Positions 27,207 to 36,686 of a stretch of DNA of 64,000 nucleotides are shown one piece after another (position 1 is the stretch's first letter; each line of letters starts with the position of its first letter). The stretch is taken from assembly GCA_016744295.1 (NCBI GenBank), contig JADGEQ010000007.1, positions 1 to 64,000 on the forward strand, read 5' to 3'. The position numbers were made by a program, and so were the translations under genes. Origin of the DNA: Desulfobacteraceae bacterium (GTDB taxonomy: Bacteria; Desulfobacterota; Desulfobacteria; Desulfobacterales; Desulfobacteraceae). The notes below the pieces were generated by a model. The model worked only from the letters and a program-made list of their open reading frames with translations. It searched no databases and was not told the origin of the DNA.

Positions 27207-27244
27207 AACTATGTAAAAAAGGTGCAACTATGTAAAAAAGGTGC
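27207..27244. repeat. two tandem copies of a 19-bp unit
   Basis: AACTATGTAAAAAAGGTGC occurs at 27207-27225 and again at 27226-27244, just beyond the stop of the PrsT-like gene. It could be a binding site for a regulator of the PEP-CTERM promoter 150 bases away, or a chance slippage duplication. Confidence 0.6.
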
Positions 27245-27266
27245 AGGTTTACGAAAGATTCAGGTA

Positions 27267-29636
27267 TCAGTTCAACATCTTTTCAGCGGTTTTTGCGCCT
27301 TTAAAATTGGGATCTATTTCCAAGGCCTTTTTAAAGTAGGTTCTTGCCTTTTCATATTCCTTTGACTGGTACAGGACCATGCCATAGTGGTAGCAAACCA
27401 GGGCATTTTCCGGATTCAGCTTTAAACTTTCTTCTATTTCTGACAACGCATTCAGGTAGTTTCCTTTCTTGTAGTAAATCCATCCTAGGGTATCCAGAAC
27501 ATTGGGATCCTGGGGTGACCCTTCAAGGGATATTTTTGCAAATTTAAAGGCTTCGTCAATGGTTCCTTTTTTTTCTGACAAAATAAATGCAAGGTTATTG
27601 GCAGCACCCGGGTGTTTAGGATTTATTTTAATTACTTTTCTATAGTATTCTTCTGCCTTGATAGAATTGCCCTGAACATTAAAAATGAAGCCCATGGCAA
27701 TGAGTGCCGGGACATAGGACGGGTTGATCTTTTCAACCTGCAAATATGCTTCAAGCGCTTTGTTGACTTGTTTGTTTTGATTCAAAATACTTGCCATGTG
27801 CATTTGAGGGGATATGAAATCCGGCCTTAATTGTGTGGCTTTTGTAAAATGTTTGAACGCCAAATCCGGGTTGTTTATTTTTAGATATATTTCGCCTCTT
27901 ATATTTTCAAAAAATGCCTTTGAAAACGGATCGGCTTCGACAATAGACTGGTCAATCAACGCCAAAGCAGTTGTGTATTTTTTGTCTGAGATATGGATAT
28001 CAACCATAATTTTCACGATCACCACCTGAGTGGGATTTTTCTCAATGGCCTGCTGCAATATGTCAATGGCCTCTCCCTTCCTGGCAGTGGATTGGTATAA
28101 AAGACCAAGACGGATATAGGCCGGTGTATAATACGGTTTTTGTTTGATAATAACTTTTAAAATTTCTTCCGCTTCTTTGATGTTGCCTTCAAGCAGATTA
28201 ACCCCGGATAAAAGGATCATTGTTTTTAAATTCGGGGGGGCAAGTTTGAAAACTTCTTCAATCTGTTTTTTTGCTTTTTTAAGATTTTTTTCAAGGATAT
28301 AAATTTCGGTCAGCTTGAGTCTGGCATCAACAAGACGCGGATCTATGGTTATGGCGGCAAGAAGGTTCATCTTTATCTGATCCTTCTCAAAGGCTTCCGG
28401 ATCGTCAAGCATGCCGGCTGCCGCACGGAAAATTTTTTGCTCGGGTCTGTCTGTTGCACCCCGCTCTTTAATGCAGAGCGCACGATAATAATACGCTTTT
28501 GCATTTATTTGATCCATTTTTATGACCTGATCAAATTTATCCAAGGCTTTCTTGAAATTCTTTTTAACCATTAAAATCCGGCCTTTTTGAAAAAGCGCAT
28601 TCACATAATTATTATCTATGCTTAACGCCTTATCGATTGATTTTTCTGCCTTTTCAGTCATTTTAAATTGAAGATAAATCTGGGATAACCCCGTGTAGAC
28701 CAATAGGCTTTCCTTTTTTTTTCCCAGGGCAATTTTCATGGTAATAATTGCCTTGTCCTGCATATTCTGCTTGGTATAAAACTCGGCAAGGTTCATCAGT
28801 GGGGCAACCACCTCAGGACCTTGGATAACAGCTTCTTGATAATTTAATTCGGCCAGCTTATATTGTTTTTGCCCTTCATAGAACCTGGCCAAATCTGTGT
28901 ATTTTTCAACTTTAATACCATCGGTTTCAAGAAGACCTTTCAGCAACCTTTCGATCTTGTCCCATTTTTTCTGGAATGCATATAATTTTGCAAGCCCCAT
29001 ATAGGCTTCCCGGGATGAAGAATCCTGGTTAATCGCAATCTTATAAACATTTTCAGCCTTGTCCAGGGACTTGGTTTTTATATACAACTGGGCCAGGGAA
29101 ATATAGGTTTTGATGTTTTTCGGGTCATTTTTGTGTCCATTTTTACTACCAATTGAAACCGCTTTTTTAAGGGTTTGAATTGCTGAATCAAGATCTCTTT
29201 CTTTGATTTGAATTCCTGAAAGAAGATGATAGGCTTCAATGGATACAGGGGATATTTCAAGAATCTTTGAAACATATGCCCTGGCGTCCAACAATTGACC
29301 TGTTTGCAAATAAATTTGGGCCAGTCTTAAAAACGAGGAAATACCCTGGGGATTCACTTTTGTGGCAAGCTTATAATATTTTATGGCTTGGTTCAGTTGT
29401 CTTAACAGTACATAGGTTTCAGCAATTTCAAAATAAGCCACATCATTTTTCGGATCCAGTTTAATGGCATTCCGATATTCAATTACTGCGGTTTCCGGTT
29501 TATTCTGAGAGATAAGATTTCTGGCACTTTCAATATAAGCCACTGCATTTTGCTGATCATTTTTTTTTGAGCAGCCTGCAAAAACAAATAGAACAATAAG
29601 AGAGCAGACAATCCATTTACAATTGAATTTATTCAT
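27267..29636 (-). CDS. prsT: PrsT-type TPR lipoprotein of the PEP-CTERM system
   Basis: The protein (789 residues) begins with a lipoprotein signal peptide: a hydrophobic run and lipobox FAGC with Cys22. The rest is almost wholly tetratricopeptide repeats, more than fifteen by eye. Examples are AVIEYRNAIKLDPKNDVAYF, AIKYYKLATKVNPQG, AEEYYRKVIKINPKHPGAAN and ARTYFKKALEIDPNFKGAKT. This matches the TIGR02917 family, always found with XrtA and PEP-CTERM proteins, where it is thought to scaffold export or assembly at the membrane. It stands apart from the main operon, upstream of the PEP-CTERM gene, and diverges from pepN. Its own promoter must be in 29637-29744, but I see no good pair. Confidence 0.9.
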   Translation of the reverse strand: MNKFNCKWIVCSLIVLFVFAGCSKKNDQQNAVAYIESARNLISQNKPETAVIEYRNAIKLDPKNDVAYFEIAETYVLLRQLNQAIKYYKLATKVNPQGISSFLRLAQIYLQTGQLLDARAYVSKILEISPVSIEAYHLLSGIQIKERDLDSAIQTLKKAVSIGSKNGHKNDPKNIKTYISLAQLYIKTKSLDKAENVYKIAINQDSSSREAYMGLAKLYAFQKKWDKIERLLKGLLETDGIKVEKYTDLARFYEGQKQYKLAELNYQEAVIQGPEVVAPLMNLAEFYTKQNMQDKAIITMKIALGKKKESLLVYTGLSQIYLQFKMTEKAEKSIDKALSIDNNYVNALFQKGRILMVKKNFKKALDKFDQVIKMDQINAKAYYYRALCIKERGATDRPEQKIFRAAAGMLDDPEAFEKDQIKMNLLAAITIDPRLVDARLKLTEIYILEKNLKKAKKQIEEVFKLAPPNLKTMILLSGVNLLEGNIKEAEEILKVIIKQKPYYTPAYIRLGLLYQSTARKGEAIDILQQAIEKNPTQVVIVKIMVDIHISDKKYTTALALIDQSIVEADPFSKAFFENIRGEIYLKINNPDLAFKHFTKATQLRPDFISPQMHMASILNQNKQVNKALEAYLQVEKINPSYVPALIAMGFIFNVQGNSIKAEEYYRKVIKINPKHPGAANNLAFILSEKKGTIDEAFKFAKISLEGSPQDPNVLDTLGWIYYKKGNYLNALSEIEESLKLNPENALVCYHYGMVLYQSKEYEKARTYFKKALEIDPNFKGAKTAEKMLN

Positions 29637-29744
29637 AAAACAATTCTTCCTTTATAAAGTTCCGAAGATCAAAAATACAGTTTATTCGATCCAATGGTAA
29701 AAATCAATAATTGACAATAAAAGAAATCGCTTTAATTTATCTCT

Positions 29745-32384
29745 ATGAAAACACCAGAGACCATATACTTAAAAGACTATCGGCCTGCCGAATTCATGGT
29801 GGATAAAGTTGATCTGACCTTTGAAATTGATAAAGATCAAACCCGTGTCACCTCGATTATGCAGATTCATAAAAACAAGGAATTAGCTGACAAGTTAACT
29901 CCCCTTGTCTTTGATAAGGGACCCTTTGATATTGTTTCCGTAGTTGCGGACGGAATGCTTTTACTGCCCGAGGAATACATGTTAGGGGATGATTTTTTAA
30001 AACTGATTAAAACTCCGGACAAATTCAGCCTGGAAATTGTATCCATTCTGACCCCTAAGGAGAATACCAGCCTTGAGGGATTGTATTATTCCGGGGATAC
30101 CCTCTGCACCCAGTGCGAAGCCCAGGGTTTCAGAAGGATCACCCCCTTTCCCGATAGACCCGATGTGATGGCAACATATTCTTGCACGATTATTGCCGAT
30201 ATGGATCAATACCCTGTTCTACTTTCCAACGGAAACCTGGTTAAATCCGGAACCCTTGAAAACAATCGTCATTATGTCCGATGGGAAGATCCCTTCAAAA
30301 AACCCAGTTACTTGTTTGCCCTTGTGGCAGGAAAACTGTCATGCCTGGAAGACAAGTTTACCACCTGTTCAGGAAGAACGATCGATTTAAAGATCTATTC
30401 TGAGCCTGAAAATATTGATAACTGCGACCATGCAATGTTATCCCTTCAACAGGCAATGAAGTGGGATGAGGATCGCTTCGGCCTTGAATACGATCTTGAT
30501 TTGTACCAGATTGTTGCCATTAATGATTTTAATGCCGGGGCCATGGAAAACAAAGGGCTCAATATTTTTAATTCAAAATATGTTCTGGCCAATCCGAAAA
30601 CCGCCACGGATGATGATTTCATGAATATCCAAGGTGTTATCGGACATGAGTATTTTCACAATTGGACAGGGAATCGCGTGACCCTTAAAAACTGGTTCCA
30701 GCTAAGCCTTAAGGAAGGACTGACTGTCTTCAGGGACCAGGAATTTTCATCAGACTTAAATTCCCGGGCGGTGAAGCGGATATCCAATGTCAAAAACCTG
30801 AGGGCATCTCAATTTCCCGAAGATGCCGGCCCCATGACCCACCCGGTCAGACCTGAGTCTTATATAAAGATGGATAATTTTTATACCATGACCGTCTATG
30901 AAAAAGGGGCTGAATTGATCCGGATGATCCACCATTTGTTGGGTGAATCTGATTTCAAACGGGGCATGGATCTGTATTTTAAACGCTTTGACGGAATGGC
31001 CGTAACCACTGAAGATTTTGTTTCAATGATGGCAGAAGTTTCCGGCCTTGACTTGACCCAGTTCAAATTATGGTATTCCCAGTCCGGCACTCCCATTGTG
31101 ACTTTGACACGATCCTATGACCCCAAGTTACAGACACTGACCCTGATTTTTGAGCAGAAAACTGTTCCGGACAGAAATCAAACCATAAAAATGCCCCTGC
31201 ATATTCCTGTAAAATTTGGTCTCATTGATGGCAAAGGAAACGATATCACCCCGAAAGGTAAATCTTTGCTGGAGTTGAAATCGGAAAAAACCACCTTTGT
31301 GTTTGAAAATACTGGACCCGATACCTACCCTTCTGTTTTTAGACAATTTTCTGCACCTGTCAAACTGGTTACTGACTTTACCGATGCAGAGCTTGCCTTT
31401 CTCATGGCCCATGAAAAAGATGAATTCAACCGGTTTGATGTGGCCCAAACCCTCTTTGTCAAAGAGATGCAAGCCCTGGTTTCCAAAATTCAAGAAAAAG
31501 AACCTTTGAAAATATCGCCTAACCTTATCCAGGCATTTAAATCGGCATTGACCGATCCCAACACAGACAGGGCATTTCTTGCCAGAGCCTTGGCTTTGCC
31601 CCAGGAAACTGAAATCAAGGATCATTATGAGGTTATTGATGTAACCGCCATCCATAGGGCCAGATCCTTTCTGAAAAGGGAGCTTGCCCTCCAGTTAAAA
31701 GATCGGTTCATGGAAACAATTGAACAATGCGCCTCGGCAGATCCCTTAAGGATTTCCCATGCGGCCATGGCTGATCGCAGCCTTAAAAACCTGTGTTTGT
31801 CCTATATCGGCAGCATTGGGGACGAGCAAACAACTAACTTTGTTTTTCAAAAATTTGCAACTGCCCAAAACATGACCGATGAATATGCAGCACTCAGAAT
31901 TTTGAGTCTTATCGATTCAGACATAAAACAAGCGGCAATGGATATTTTTTATAAAAAATGGCAGCAGGATAAACTGGTACTGGACAAATGGTTTGCCGTC
32001 CAGGCAGCTTCCAGTCTTCCAGATACCCTGGCAAAAGTGCGGAGCCTTTTAACCCATCCTGATTTTTCCATGACCAATCCCAATAAGGTCAGATCTTTGA
32101 TCTACATGTTGGCCATGAACAATCCGATAAGGTTTCATCAAGCAGATGGAAGCGGGTATCGGTTGATCTCAGACCAAATTATTGTCCTGGATCCCATTAA
32201 TCAGCAGGTGGCGGCCAGATTAGCTTCTTGTTTCAATCACTGGAAAAAATACGATGATTCGAGAAAAACGTTGATGAAAAAAGAGCTTGAACGAATTTTA
32301 TCGGTTCCGACACTTTCTAAAAATGTCTATGAGATTGTATCAAGGGCCTTGGAGTCAACTACCACAGTTCCCAATGACCGGTAA
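29745..32384 (+). CDS. pepN: aminopeptidase N (M1 family)
   Basis: This cytoplasmic zinc aminopeptidase removes N-terminal residues from peptides. It has the exopeptidase motif GAMENKGLNIFN and the zinc site VIGHEYFHNWTGNRVTLKNW (HExxH plus downstream Glu in LKEGLTVFRDQEF). The MTVYEKGAELIRMIHHLLG tyrosine is the transition-state residue. The C-terminal helical domain ends at 879 residues, normal for the E. coli PepN branch. A TTGACA lies 29 bases before the ATG, but no clear Shine-Dalgarno is visible, so the mRNA may be nearly leaderless. Its 3' end overlaps the convergent membrane-protease gene by 26 bases. Confidence 0.95.
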   Translation: MKTPETIYLKDYRPAEFMVDKVDLTFEIDKDQTRVTSIMQIHKNKELADKLTPLVFDKGPFDIVSVVADGMLLLPEEYMLGDDFLKLIKTPDKFSLEIVSILTPKENTSLEGLYYSGDTLCTQCEAQGFRRITPFPDRPDVMATYSCTIIADMDQYPVLLSNGNLVKSGTLENNRHYVRWEDPFKKPSYLFALVAGKLSCLEDKFTTCSGRTIDLKIYSEPENIDNCDHAMLSLQQAMKWDEDRFGLEYDLDLYQIVAINDFNAGAMENKGLNIFNSKYVLANPKTATDDDFMNIQGVIGHEYFHNWTGNRVTLKNWFQLSLKEGLTVFRDQEFSSDLNSRAVKRISNVKNLRASQFPEDAGPMTHPVRPESYIKMDNFYTMTVYEKGAELIRMIHHLLGESDFKRGMDLYFKRFDGMAVTTEDFVSMMAEVSGLDLTQFKLWYSQSGTPIVTLTRSYDPKLQTLTLIFEQKTVPDRNQTIKMPLHIPVKFGLIDGKGNDITPKGKSLLELKSEKTTFVFENTGPDTYPSVFRQFSAPVKLVTDFTDAELAFLMAHEKDEFNRFDVAQTLFVKEMQALVSKIQEKEPLKISPNLIQAFKSALTDPNTDRAFLARALALPQETEIKDHYEVIDVTAIHRARSFLKRELALQLKDRFMETIEQCASADPLRISHAAMADRSLKNLCLSYIGSIGDEQTTNFVFQKFATAQNMTDEYAALRILSLIDSDIKQAAMDIFYKKWQQDKLVLDKWFAVQAASSLPDTLAKVRSLLTHPDFSMTNPNKVRSLIYMLAMNNPIRFHQADGSGYRLISDQIIVLDPINQQVAARLASCFNHWKKYDDSRKTLMKKELERILSVPTLSKNVYEIVSRALESTTTVPNDR

Positions 32385-33099
32385 AATAAACATACAAGGC
32401 CAGGGTCAGGTTGGTGGTGGCGTGGGCGATGATACAGGAAAACAAGTCTTTTCGAATGATCCATAAAATGGAGATTAGAATACCATAGGCAAGGGCAGCG
32501 GGCCATTCCGGAACGGTGTGTCCGGCAGCAAAGATAACACTGGAGATAAGAACGGCTGGAACACTCCATGCACCGGGCCTGACAATTGATATATTGGATT
32601 CATCGAGAATCTTTAATAGGTAGGTTGAAATTTTTTTCTTTCTGGACCTATTTTTAATGAACCGGTTTCTGACTATCTGGTCCCATTGCAAGACAAACCT
32701 GAATACATAACCGCGCATAACTATTTCTTCAAAGACAGGGACAACCAGAGAAGCAGATATGAGTCTCAGGTAAAAACCGGAAGTTGACCATGCAGTGGTG
32801 TTGGGCTCGGTAAAAGGCGCATAGAGGACACACCATAAAACCAGCCCCACCAGTCCAAAACCCACTCCGTAGAAAAAGGAGCCGGCAAGGGATTTCGGAC
32901 CGGTCAACGGTAGATACCACTTCCAGGCCCAGACGAGCAAACCAGGAACAACAATCAGCCTGAGGACATAATTGATTTCTATGGGCAATATTTTTTGAAA
33001 AACAGAGGCAATGCCCACATATGCGAGGTAAGGCGCGAAATAAGGGATTATCAAATCCCGGTTGGATAGTGCAGAGATATCCGCTTTTTTAAAGGCCAT
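32359..33099 (-). CDS. CPBP-type membrane protease, PEP-CTERM-system CAAX-protease-related
   Basis: This integral membrane protein of 246 residues has about seven hydrophobic segments. It carries the three motifs of the CPBP/Abi metalloprotease family: FEEIVMRGYVFRF (EE-x3-R), IFAAGHTVPEWPA (F-x3-H) and IIAHATTNLTLALYV (H-x3-N). A subfamily (TIGR03008) occurs only in genomes with exosortase A and PEP-CTERM proteins, and the neighbourhood fits that. I start it at the ATG at 33099, which overlaps the epimerase stop as TGATG. An upstream start at 33123 is possible but less natural. Substrate unknown. It might process sorted proteins or the anchor. Confidence 0.82.
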   Translation of the reverse strand: MAFKKADISALSNRDLIIPYFAPYLAYVGIASVFQKILPIEINYVLRLIVVPGLLVWAWKWYLPLTGPKSLAGSFFYGVGFGLVGLVLWCVLYAPFTEPNTTAWSTSGFYLRLISASLVVPVFEEIVMRGYVFRFVLQWDQIVRNRFIKNRSRKKKISTYLLKILDESNISIVRPGAWSVPAVLISSVIFAAGHTVPEWPAALAYGILISILWIIRKDLFSCIIAHATTNLTLALYVYFTGHWELW

Positions 33100-34103
33100 C
33101 AGGCATAATAACCCAGGTACCAATCAACAAAATTGCGAATCCCCGACTGAATGGATGTGGAAGGCTTGAAACCGATGTCCCCTATCAGATCATCCACGTC
33201 GGCGTAGGTAGCCGGCACATCCCCGGGCTGCATCGGCAGATAATCAATCACTGCCTTTTTTCCAATGGCATCTTCAATGGCATGCACAAATTCCATGAGT
33301 TCAACGGGTTGGTTGTTTCCAATATTATACAATTTATAGGGCACACAGCTTGAAGAAGGACTGGGCGAGTCTGAAGACCATTCAGGATCTGCCTCGGGAA
33401 TCTTTTTCATTACCCGGATAACCCCCTCTATAATGTCATCTATATAGGTGAAGTCCCGCTGCATATTCCCGTTGTTAAACACCTTGATGGGCTTGTTATC
33501 AATAATGGCTTTTGTAAACATGAAAAAGGCCATATCCGGCCTTCCCCAGGGGCCATATACCGTAAAAAAACGCAGGCCAGTTGTGGGCAGTTGGTACAGA
33601 TAACTATAGGTATGGGCCATGAGTTCATTGGCTTTTTTTGAAGCAGCATAAAGACTTATGGGGTGATCCACGTTGTGATGCACGGAATACGGCATAAGGG
33701 TGTTGAGGCCGTAAACAGAACTGCTGGAGGCATAGACAAAGTGTTTTACCTTTGAATGACGACATCCTTCCAGAATATTTCCAAATCCAACAAGGTTTGA
33801 ATCCACATAGGCGGCGGGATTTTCAATGCTGTAGCGAACCCCGGCCTGGGCAGCCAGATTTACCACACAATCAAATGAATTATCGGCAAATAATTTTTCT
33901 ATCTTGTTTCTGTCAGCCAGGTCAGTCGGTTGAAAATCAAACCCTGGAAATTTGTTGAGTATGGTCAGCCGGTCTTTTTTCAGATTGACATCATAATAAT
34001 CATTTAAATTGTCAATCCCGCATACGGCATGACCCTCTTTCAGGAGTCGGAGACTCAGAGCAGACCCGATAAAACCAGCAGCACCAGTCACAAGAACATT
34101 CAT
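33099..34103 (-). CDS. UDP-glucuronate 4-epimerase-like NAD-dependent epimerase
   Basis: This extended-SDR enzyme of the CapI/Gla type probably turns UDP-glucuronate into UDP-galacturonate for the polysaccharide. It starts [20 protein letters not shown], followed by [18 protein letters not shown], the family's typical second strand. It has [15 protein letters not shown], the catalytic SSSSVYGLN and [35 protein letters not shown] is diagnostic for this subgroup. The substrate would come from Ugd at 19651-20985. 334 residues is normal. It is translationally coupled to the membrane protease that follows. Confidence 0.88.
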   Translation of the reverse strand: MNVLVTGAAGFIGSALSLRLLKEGHAVCGIDNLNDYYDVNLKKDRLTILNKFPGFDFQPTDLADRNKIEKLFADNSFDCVVNLAAQAGVRYSIENPAAYVDSNLVGFGNILEGCRHSKVKHFVYASSSSVYGLNTLMPYSVHHNVDHPISLYAASKKANELMAHTYSYLYQLPTTGLRFFTVYGPWGRPDMAFFMFTKAIIDNKPIKVFNNGNMQRDFTYIDDIIEGVIRVMKKIPEADPEWSSDSPSPSSSCVPYKLYNIGNNQPVELMEFVHAIEDAIGKKAVIDYLPMQPGDVPATYADVDDLIGDIGFKPSTSIQSGIRNFVDWYLGYYA

Positions 34104-34224
34104 AGATAGATCCTTTACAAATCAAATTAACGCATGGTGAATTTTTATGATATTTTTTTATCACGAAGCAGAGATCAAAACAAGGAAAGAATATTGGGGC
34201 CGGTGATCGAAGGATAGACTGTGT

Positions 34225-34467
34225 TCATGGCAAATCAGGATATACAGGGGAACTGCTCCATCGGCTGATGCGCTCCCAACCATATCGGTCTTCCCATCCC
34301 CTTCGTCTATCCTTAATGGTCAGCCGGTCTTCAGCCCCGGGATATCCAGGGCCCATATCCAGAATGCGACGATCAACCGGGGATCTTCGGTCAATGAGGG
34401 TTCGTTTTATATAAATATTCTCCACCTCGGCCATGGGTTCTTTCTTGCTTTGTATTTGTTCCTTCAT
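34225..34467 (-). CDS. small basic protein with RR-x2-DRR motifs
   Basis: An 80-residue reading frame has no family I can name. It contains the clusters IDRRSPVDRRILD and IKDRRRGWEDRYGWER. Short DRR-rich proteins of this sort are frequent hypothetical proteins in deltaproteobacteria. It has no cysteines and no hydrophobic segment. An internal ATG at 34434 would give 69 residues. It stands alone between the epimerase gene and the CULT-domain gene, with its own gaps. The strong Arg/Asp pattern suggests a real protein, but evidence is limited to composition. Confidence 0.5.
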   Translation of the reverse strand: MKEQIQSKKEPMAEVENIYIKRTLIDRRSPVDRRILDMGPGYPGAEDRLTIKDRRRGWEDRYGWERISRWSSSPVYPDLP

Positions 34468-34611
34468 AATACATTGTCCTTGCCTGATACATGTTATTGG
34501 TTGATCGTTTCAGGGGGGATACGGATTGGACACTTGCGAAATTCAGATCAGATGTGAATTCTTAATTATATAATTTATATCAGAATTGTCAAAAGATTTC
34601 TTCCCAACCGT

Positions 34612-34986
34612 CTAAGGAAACACTAATTTATCCAATATAATTCCCCAGAATCGATCCGGGTCCGAGCGATAAACCCATCCCAAATGGATTTTGCAATCAT
34701 AGCAAACACCTATGTTCCAGGAATATCCCCTGAACCAGGAAAACTCAGCAAAAGGGGGGGGAATAGCAAGGCATCCGGGAGCAGCATTAAAACAGCCGAT
34801 CTCAAATACTTGTCCATGGGGATTTGCAAAGGTATGGCAAAATGCTCCGTCGATATCTATCTGACAATCAGGTTCCGTAACAAAGCCATTGCAATTCCGG
34901 CAAACAATGGCAGGAGCGTCAAGGCTGATCGGCTGATTGTCTGTTCTGGATTGGACATATGATTTGTGTTTGGCAACAATAGACAT
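34612..34986 (-). CDS. stand-alone CULT (cereblon-type) domain protein
   Basis: The 124 residues match the CULT domain, the ligand-binding domain of cereblon. The domain also occurs alone in a few bacteria, such as MsCI4 of Magnetospirillum. The zinc ligands are Cys29, Cys32, Cys95 and Cys98. The ligand cage is Trp84, Trp90 and Trp104, with spacings 6 and 14, the same as Trp380, Trp386 and Trp400 of human cereblon. HTFANPHGQVFEIGCF and SWFRGYSWNIGVCYDC are family hallmarks, and HLGWVY gives the aromatic two residues after the third Trp. Cereblon's cage binds cyclic imides and C-terminal glutarimides; the natural bacterial ligand is not known. No signal peptide is visible, so it is cytoplasmic. 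It follows the EI24-like gene by 12 bp and may form an operon with it. Confidence 0.88.
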   Translation of the reverse strand: MSIVAKHKSYVQSRTDNQPISLDAPAIVCRNCNGFVTEPDCQIDIDGAFCHTFANPHGQVFEIGCFNAAPGCLAIPPPFAEFSWFRGYSWNIGVCYDCKIHLGWVYRSDPDRFWGIILDKLVFP

Positions 34987-34998
34987 CAGGGATACCCC

Positions 34999-35712
34999 CT
35001 ATTGTTCCTTGTCAAGATAATACAAAGTTGCGCCTACCGGGGCAAAAGACAAAAACAGAATATTCAGCCAGGGAATGAGAAATAAGAGTCCAAACCCAAG
35101 ATGAAATGCTAAATTCTGCTTTAAAAATTTAATTCTATCACCTAGTGATTCCATCCGCCTGGCGGGAATCAGATCCGTATTATCCCAGGCCAGAAACAGA
35201 CTGGCAACAACCGAAGACAGAACAAGAATAAAAGGGCTAAAAGGGGTAAAAAGCCCTAGGAACATGATCAAAAGGGTGATTAATACCGGCAAAATGGCCC
35301 GGGGTATTTCCTGGCGAATCAGATAGAAAAAAAAGTGCAACAAAGACCCTTGATCAAAGGGAACTTCATGTCCCAAAACAATTCTTTCGGTAATTCTGGA
35401 CATATAATCCATTATAAACACCCCAAAAAACAATTGGGCAATCAAATAGGACACCAGCATGGCAATACCGGCAAGAAAAAGTGATAAAAGCCATGCAAGA
35501 ATATTCCACACATATAGGAGCCAGCCGCCCTGGGGAGGGGTCCATATCATGGACAAAATTTGTTCATGCCAATAGAGGATCAGTCCGGACAAAAAAAGCG
35601 ATAAAAAAAAGACGATAAAAAAACGTAATAACCCTAGCATTAATAAAGATGGCGTTTTTAGTGCCAGGGAGAAACCTTTAATATTATATTTGATACCGGA
35701 AAAAAATCCCAT
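34999..35712 (-). CDS. EI24/CysZ-like membrane protein
   Basis: This 237-residue inner-membrane protein has four or more long hydrophobic segments: LLRFFIVFFLSLFLSGLILY, VWNILAWLLSLFLAGIAML, ILPVLITLLIMFLGLF and FGLLFLIPWLNILFLSFAPV. The N-terminal IKYNIKGFSLALKTPSLLML and the late LAFHLGFGLLFLIPWLN are typical of the EI24 (CysZ) domain. CysZ itself takes up sulfate, but wider family members have unknown roles. It is transcribed ahead of the CULT-domain gene. A sulfate role would be attractive in a sulfate reducer, but the sequence does not show it. Confidence 0.75.
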   Translation of the reverse strand: MGFFSGIKYNIKGFSLALKTPSLLMLGLLRFFIVFFLSLFLSGLILYWHEQILSMIWTPPQGGWLLYVWNILAWLLSLFLAGIAMLVSYLIAQLFFGVFIMDYMSRITERIVLGHEVPFDQGSLLHFFFYLIRQEIPRAILPVLITLLIMFLGLFTPFSPFILVLSSVVASLFLAWDNTDLIPARRMESLGDRIKFLKQNLAFHLGFGLLFLIPWLNILFLSFAPVGATLYYLDKEQ

Positions 35713-35828
35713 TTAATGATCACCTTCCATTGAACTTCTTTTTGAAATACTTATTTATTATTCATAATAATGATATTATGGAAATATTACTATAGAAATA
35801 CCAAATTTTCAACTTTGGGGGTGCATCC

Positions 35829-36680
35829 ATGACAATATATTATGTGGACGGAAAATTTATTCCCTCTGACAAAGCGGTTATACCGGTTGATGATCTATCT
35901 ATCATACGGGGATATGGGGTGTGTGATATCATTCGGACCTATAAAGGCAAACCCTATTTTCTGGATGAACATATCCTGCGACTCAAAAAATCAGCCACTA
36001 GAGTTGGATTGGCATTGCCATTCAGTCAGACTGAAATCAAAAACATTGTTCTTCAAACCCTGGGTCACAACCCTGATATTGAAGAAGCCAATATTCGGAT
36101 TGTTTTAACCGGGGGCTCAAGTTATGATTTTTTCACCCCCATGGAAAATCCCAGATTGATTGTCATGGTTACCCCCATCCAGAAACTGCCTGAATACTGG
36201 TATTTAAATGGGATTAAAACCATTACCATTCACCAGGAAAGACAGGTTCCCGACGCAAAAATAACTTCCTATATCCAGGCAGCCCTGGCCCTGAAAAAAG
36301 CAAAGGCCCAAGGGGCTGTGGAGGCGATCTACGTTAATGGAAGAAATGAAGCACTTGAAGGCACCACGAGCAATTTGTTTGCTTTTTTCAAAGACAGGTT
36401 GGTCACCCCTGATCACGGTGTTTTACACGGAATAACACGAGAACTCATTTTGTCCCTTGGACATCGCTTCTTTACGGTGGAGGAAAGACCCCTTACATTA
36501 GAAAAATTACTCCAGGCAAATGAGGTGTTTATCACCGGCACCAATAAAGGAGTTGTTCCGGTCATTCAGATTGATGACAGGAGTATCGGCAATGGGAAAC
36601 CCGGCAAAAACACACAAATCCTTCTCCAGGCTTTAGAACAGCATGCACTTGAATTTATGGAAAATACGGGAAAAGTATAA
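35829..36680 (+). CDS. class IV PLP aminotransferase (IlvE/Dat-like)
   Basis: This fold-type IV PLP enzyme has 283 residues. It has IYYVDGKFIPSDKAVIPVDD and then SIIRGYGVCDIIRTYKGKPY, the start of branched-chain or D-amino-acid aminotransferases. The PLP lysine is in DAKITSYIQAALALKKAKAQ. EAIYVNGRNEALEGTTSNLF gives the phosphate-cup glutamate and serine. EVFITGTNKGVVPVIQIDDR is the C-terminal block. It could be a branched-chain, D-alanine or aminodeoxychorismate-lyase-like member; I cannot choose. GGGGGTG lies six bases before the ATG. It stands alone on the plus strand. Confidence 0.88.
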   Translation: MTIYYVDGKFIPSDKAVIPVDDLSIIRGYGVCDIIRTYKGKPYFLDEHILRLKKSATRVGLALPFSQTEIKNIVLQTLGHNPDIEEANIRIVLTGGSSYDFFTPMENPRLIVMVTPIQKLPEYWYLNGIKTITIHQERQVPDAKITSYIQAALALKKAKAQGAVEAIYVNGRNEALEGTTSNLFAFFKDRLVTPDHGVLHGITRELILSLGHRFFTVEERPLTLEKLLQANEVFITGTNKGVVPVIQIDDRSIGNGKPGKNTQILLQALEQHALEFMENTGKV

Positions 36681-36686
36681 GTTTTT

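Noticed and set aside
29711..29744. TTGACA before pepN as a certain promoter
   Set aside because: Only the -35 is good; the -10 (AATTTA) is weak, so I mention it in the pepN entry without listing it.
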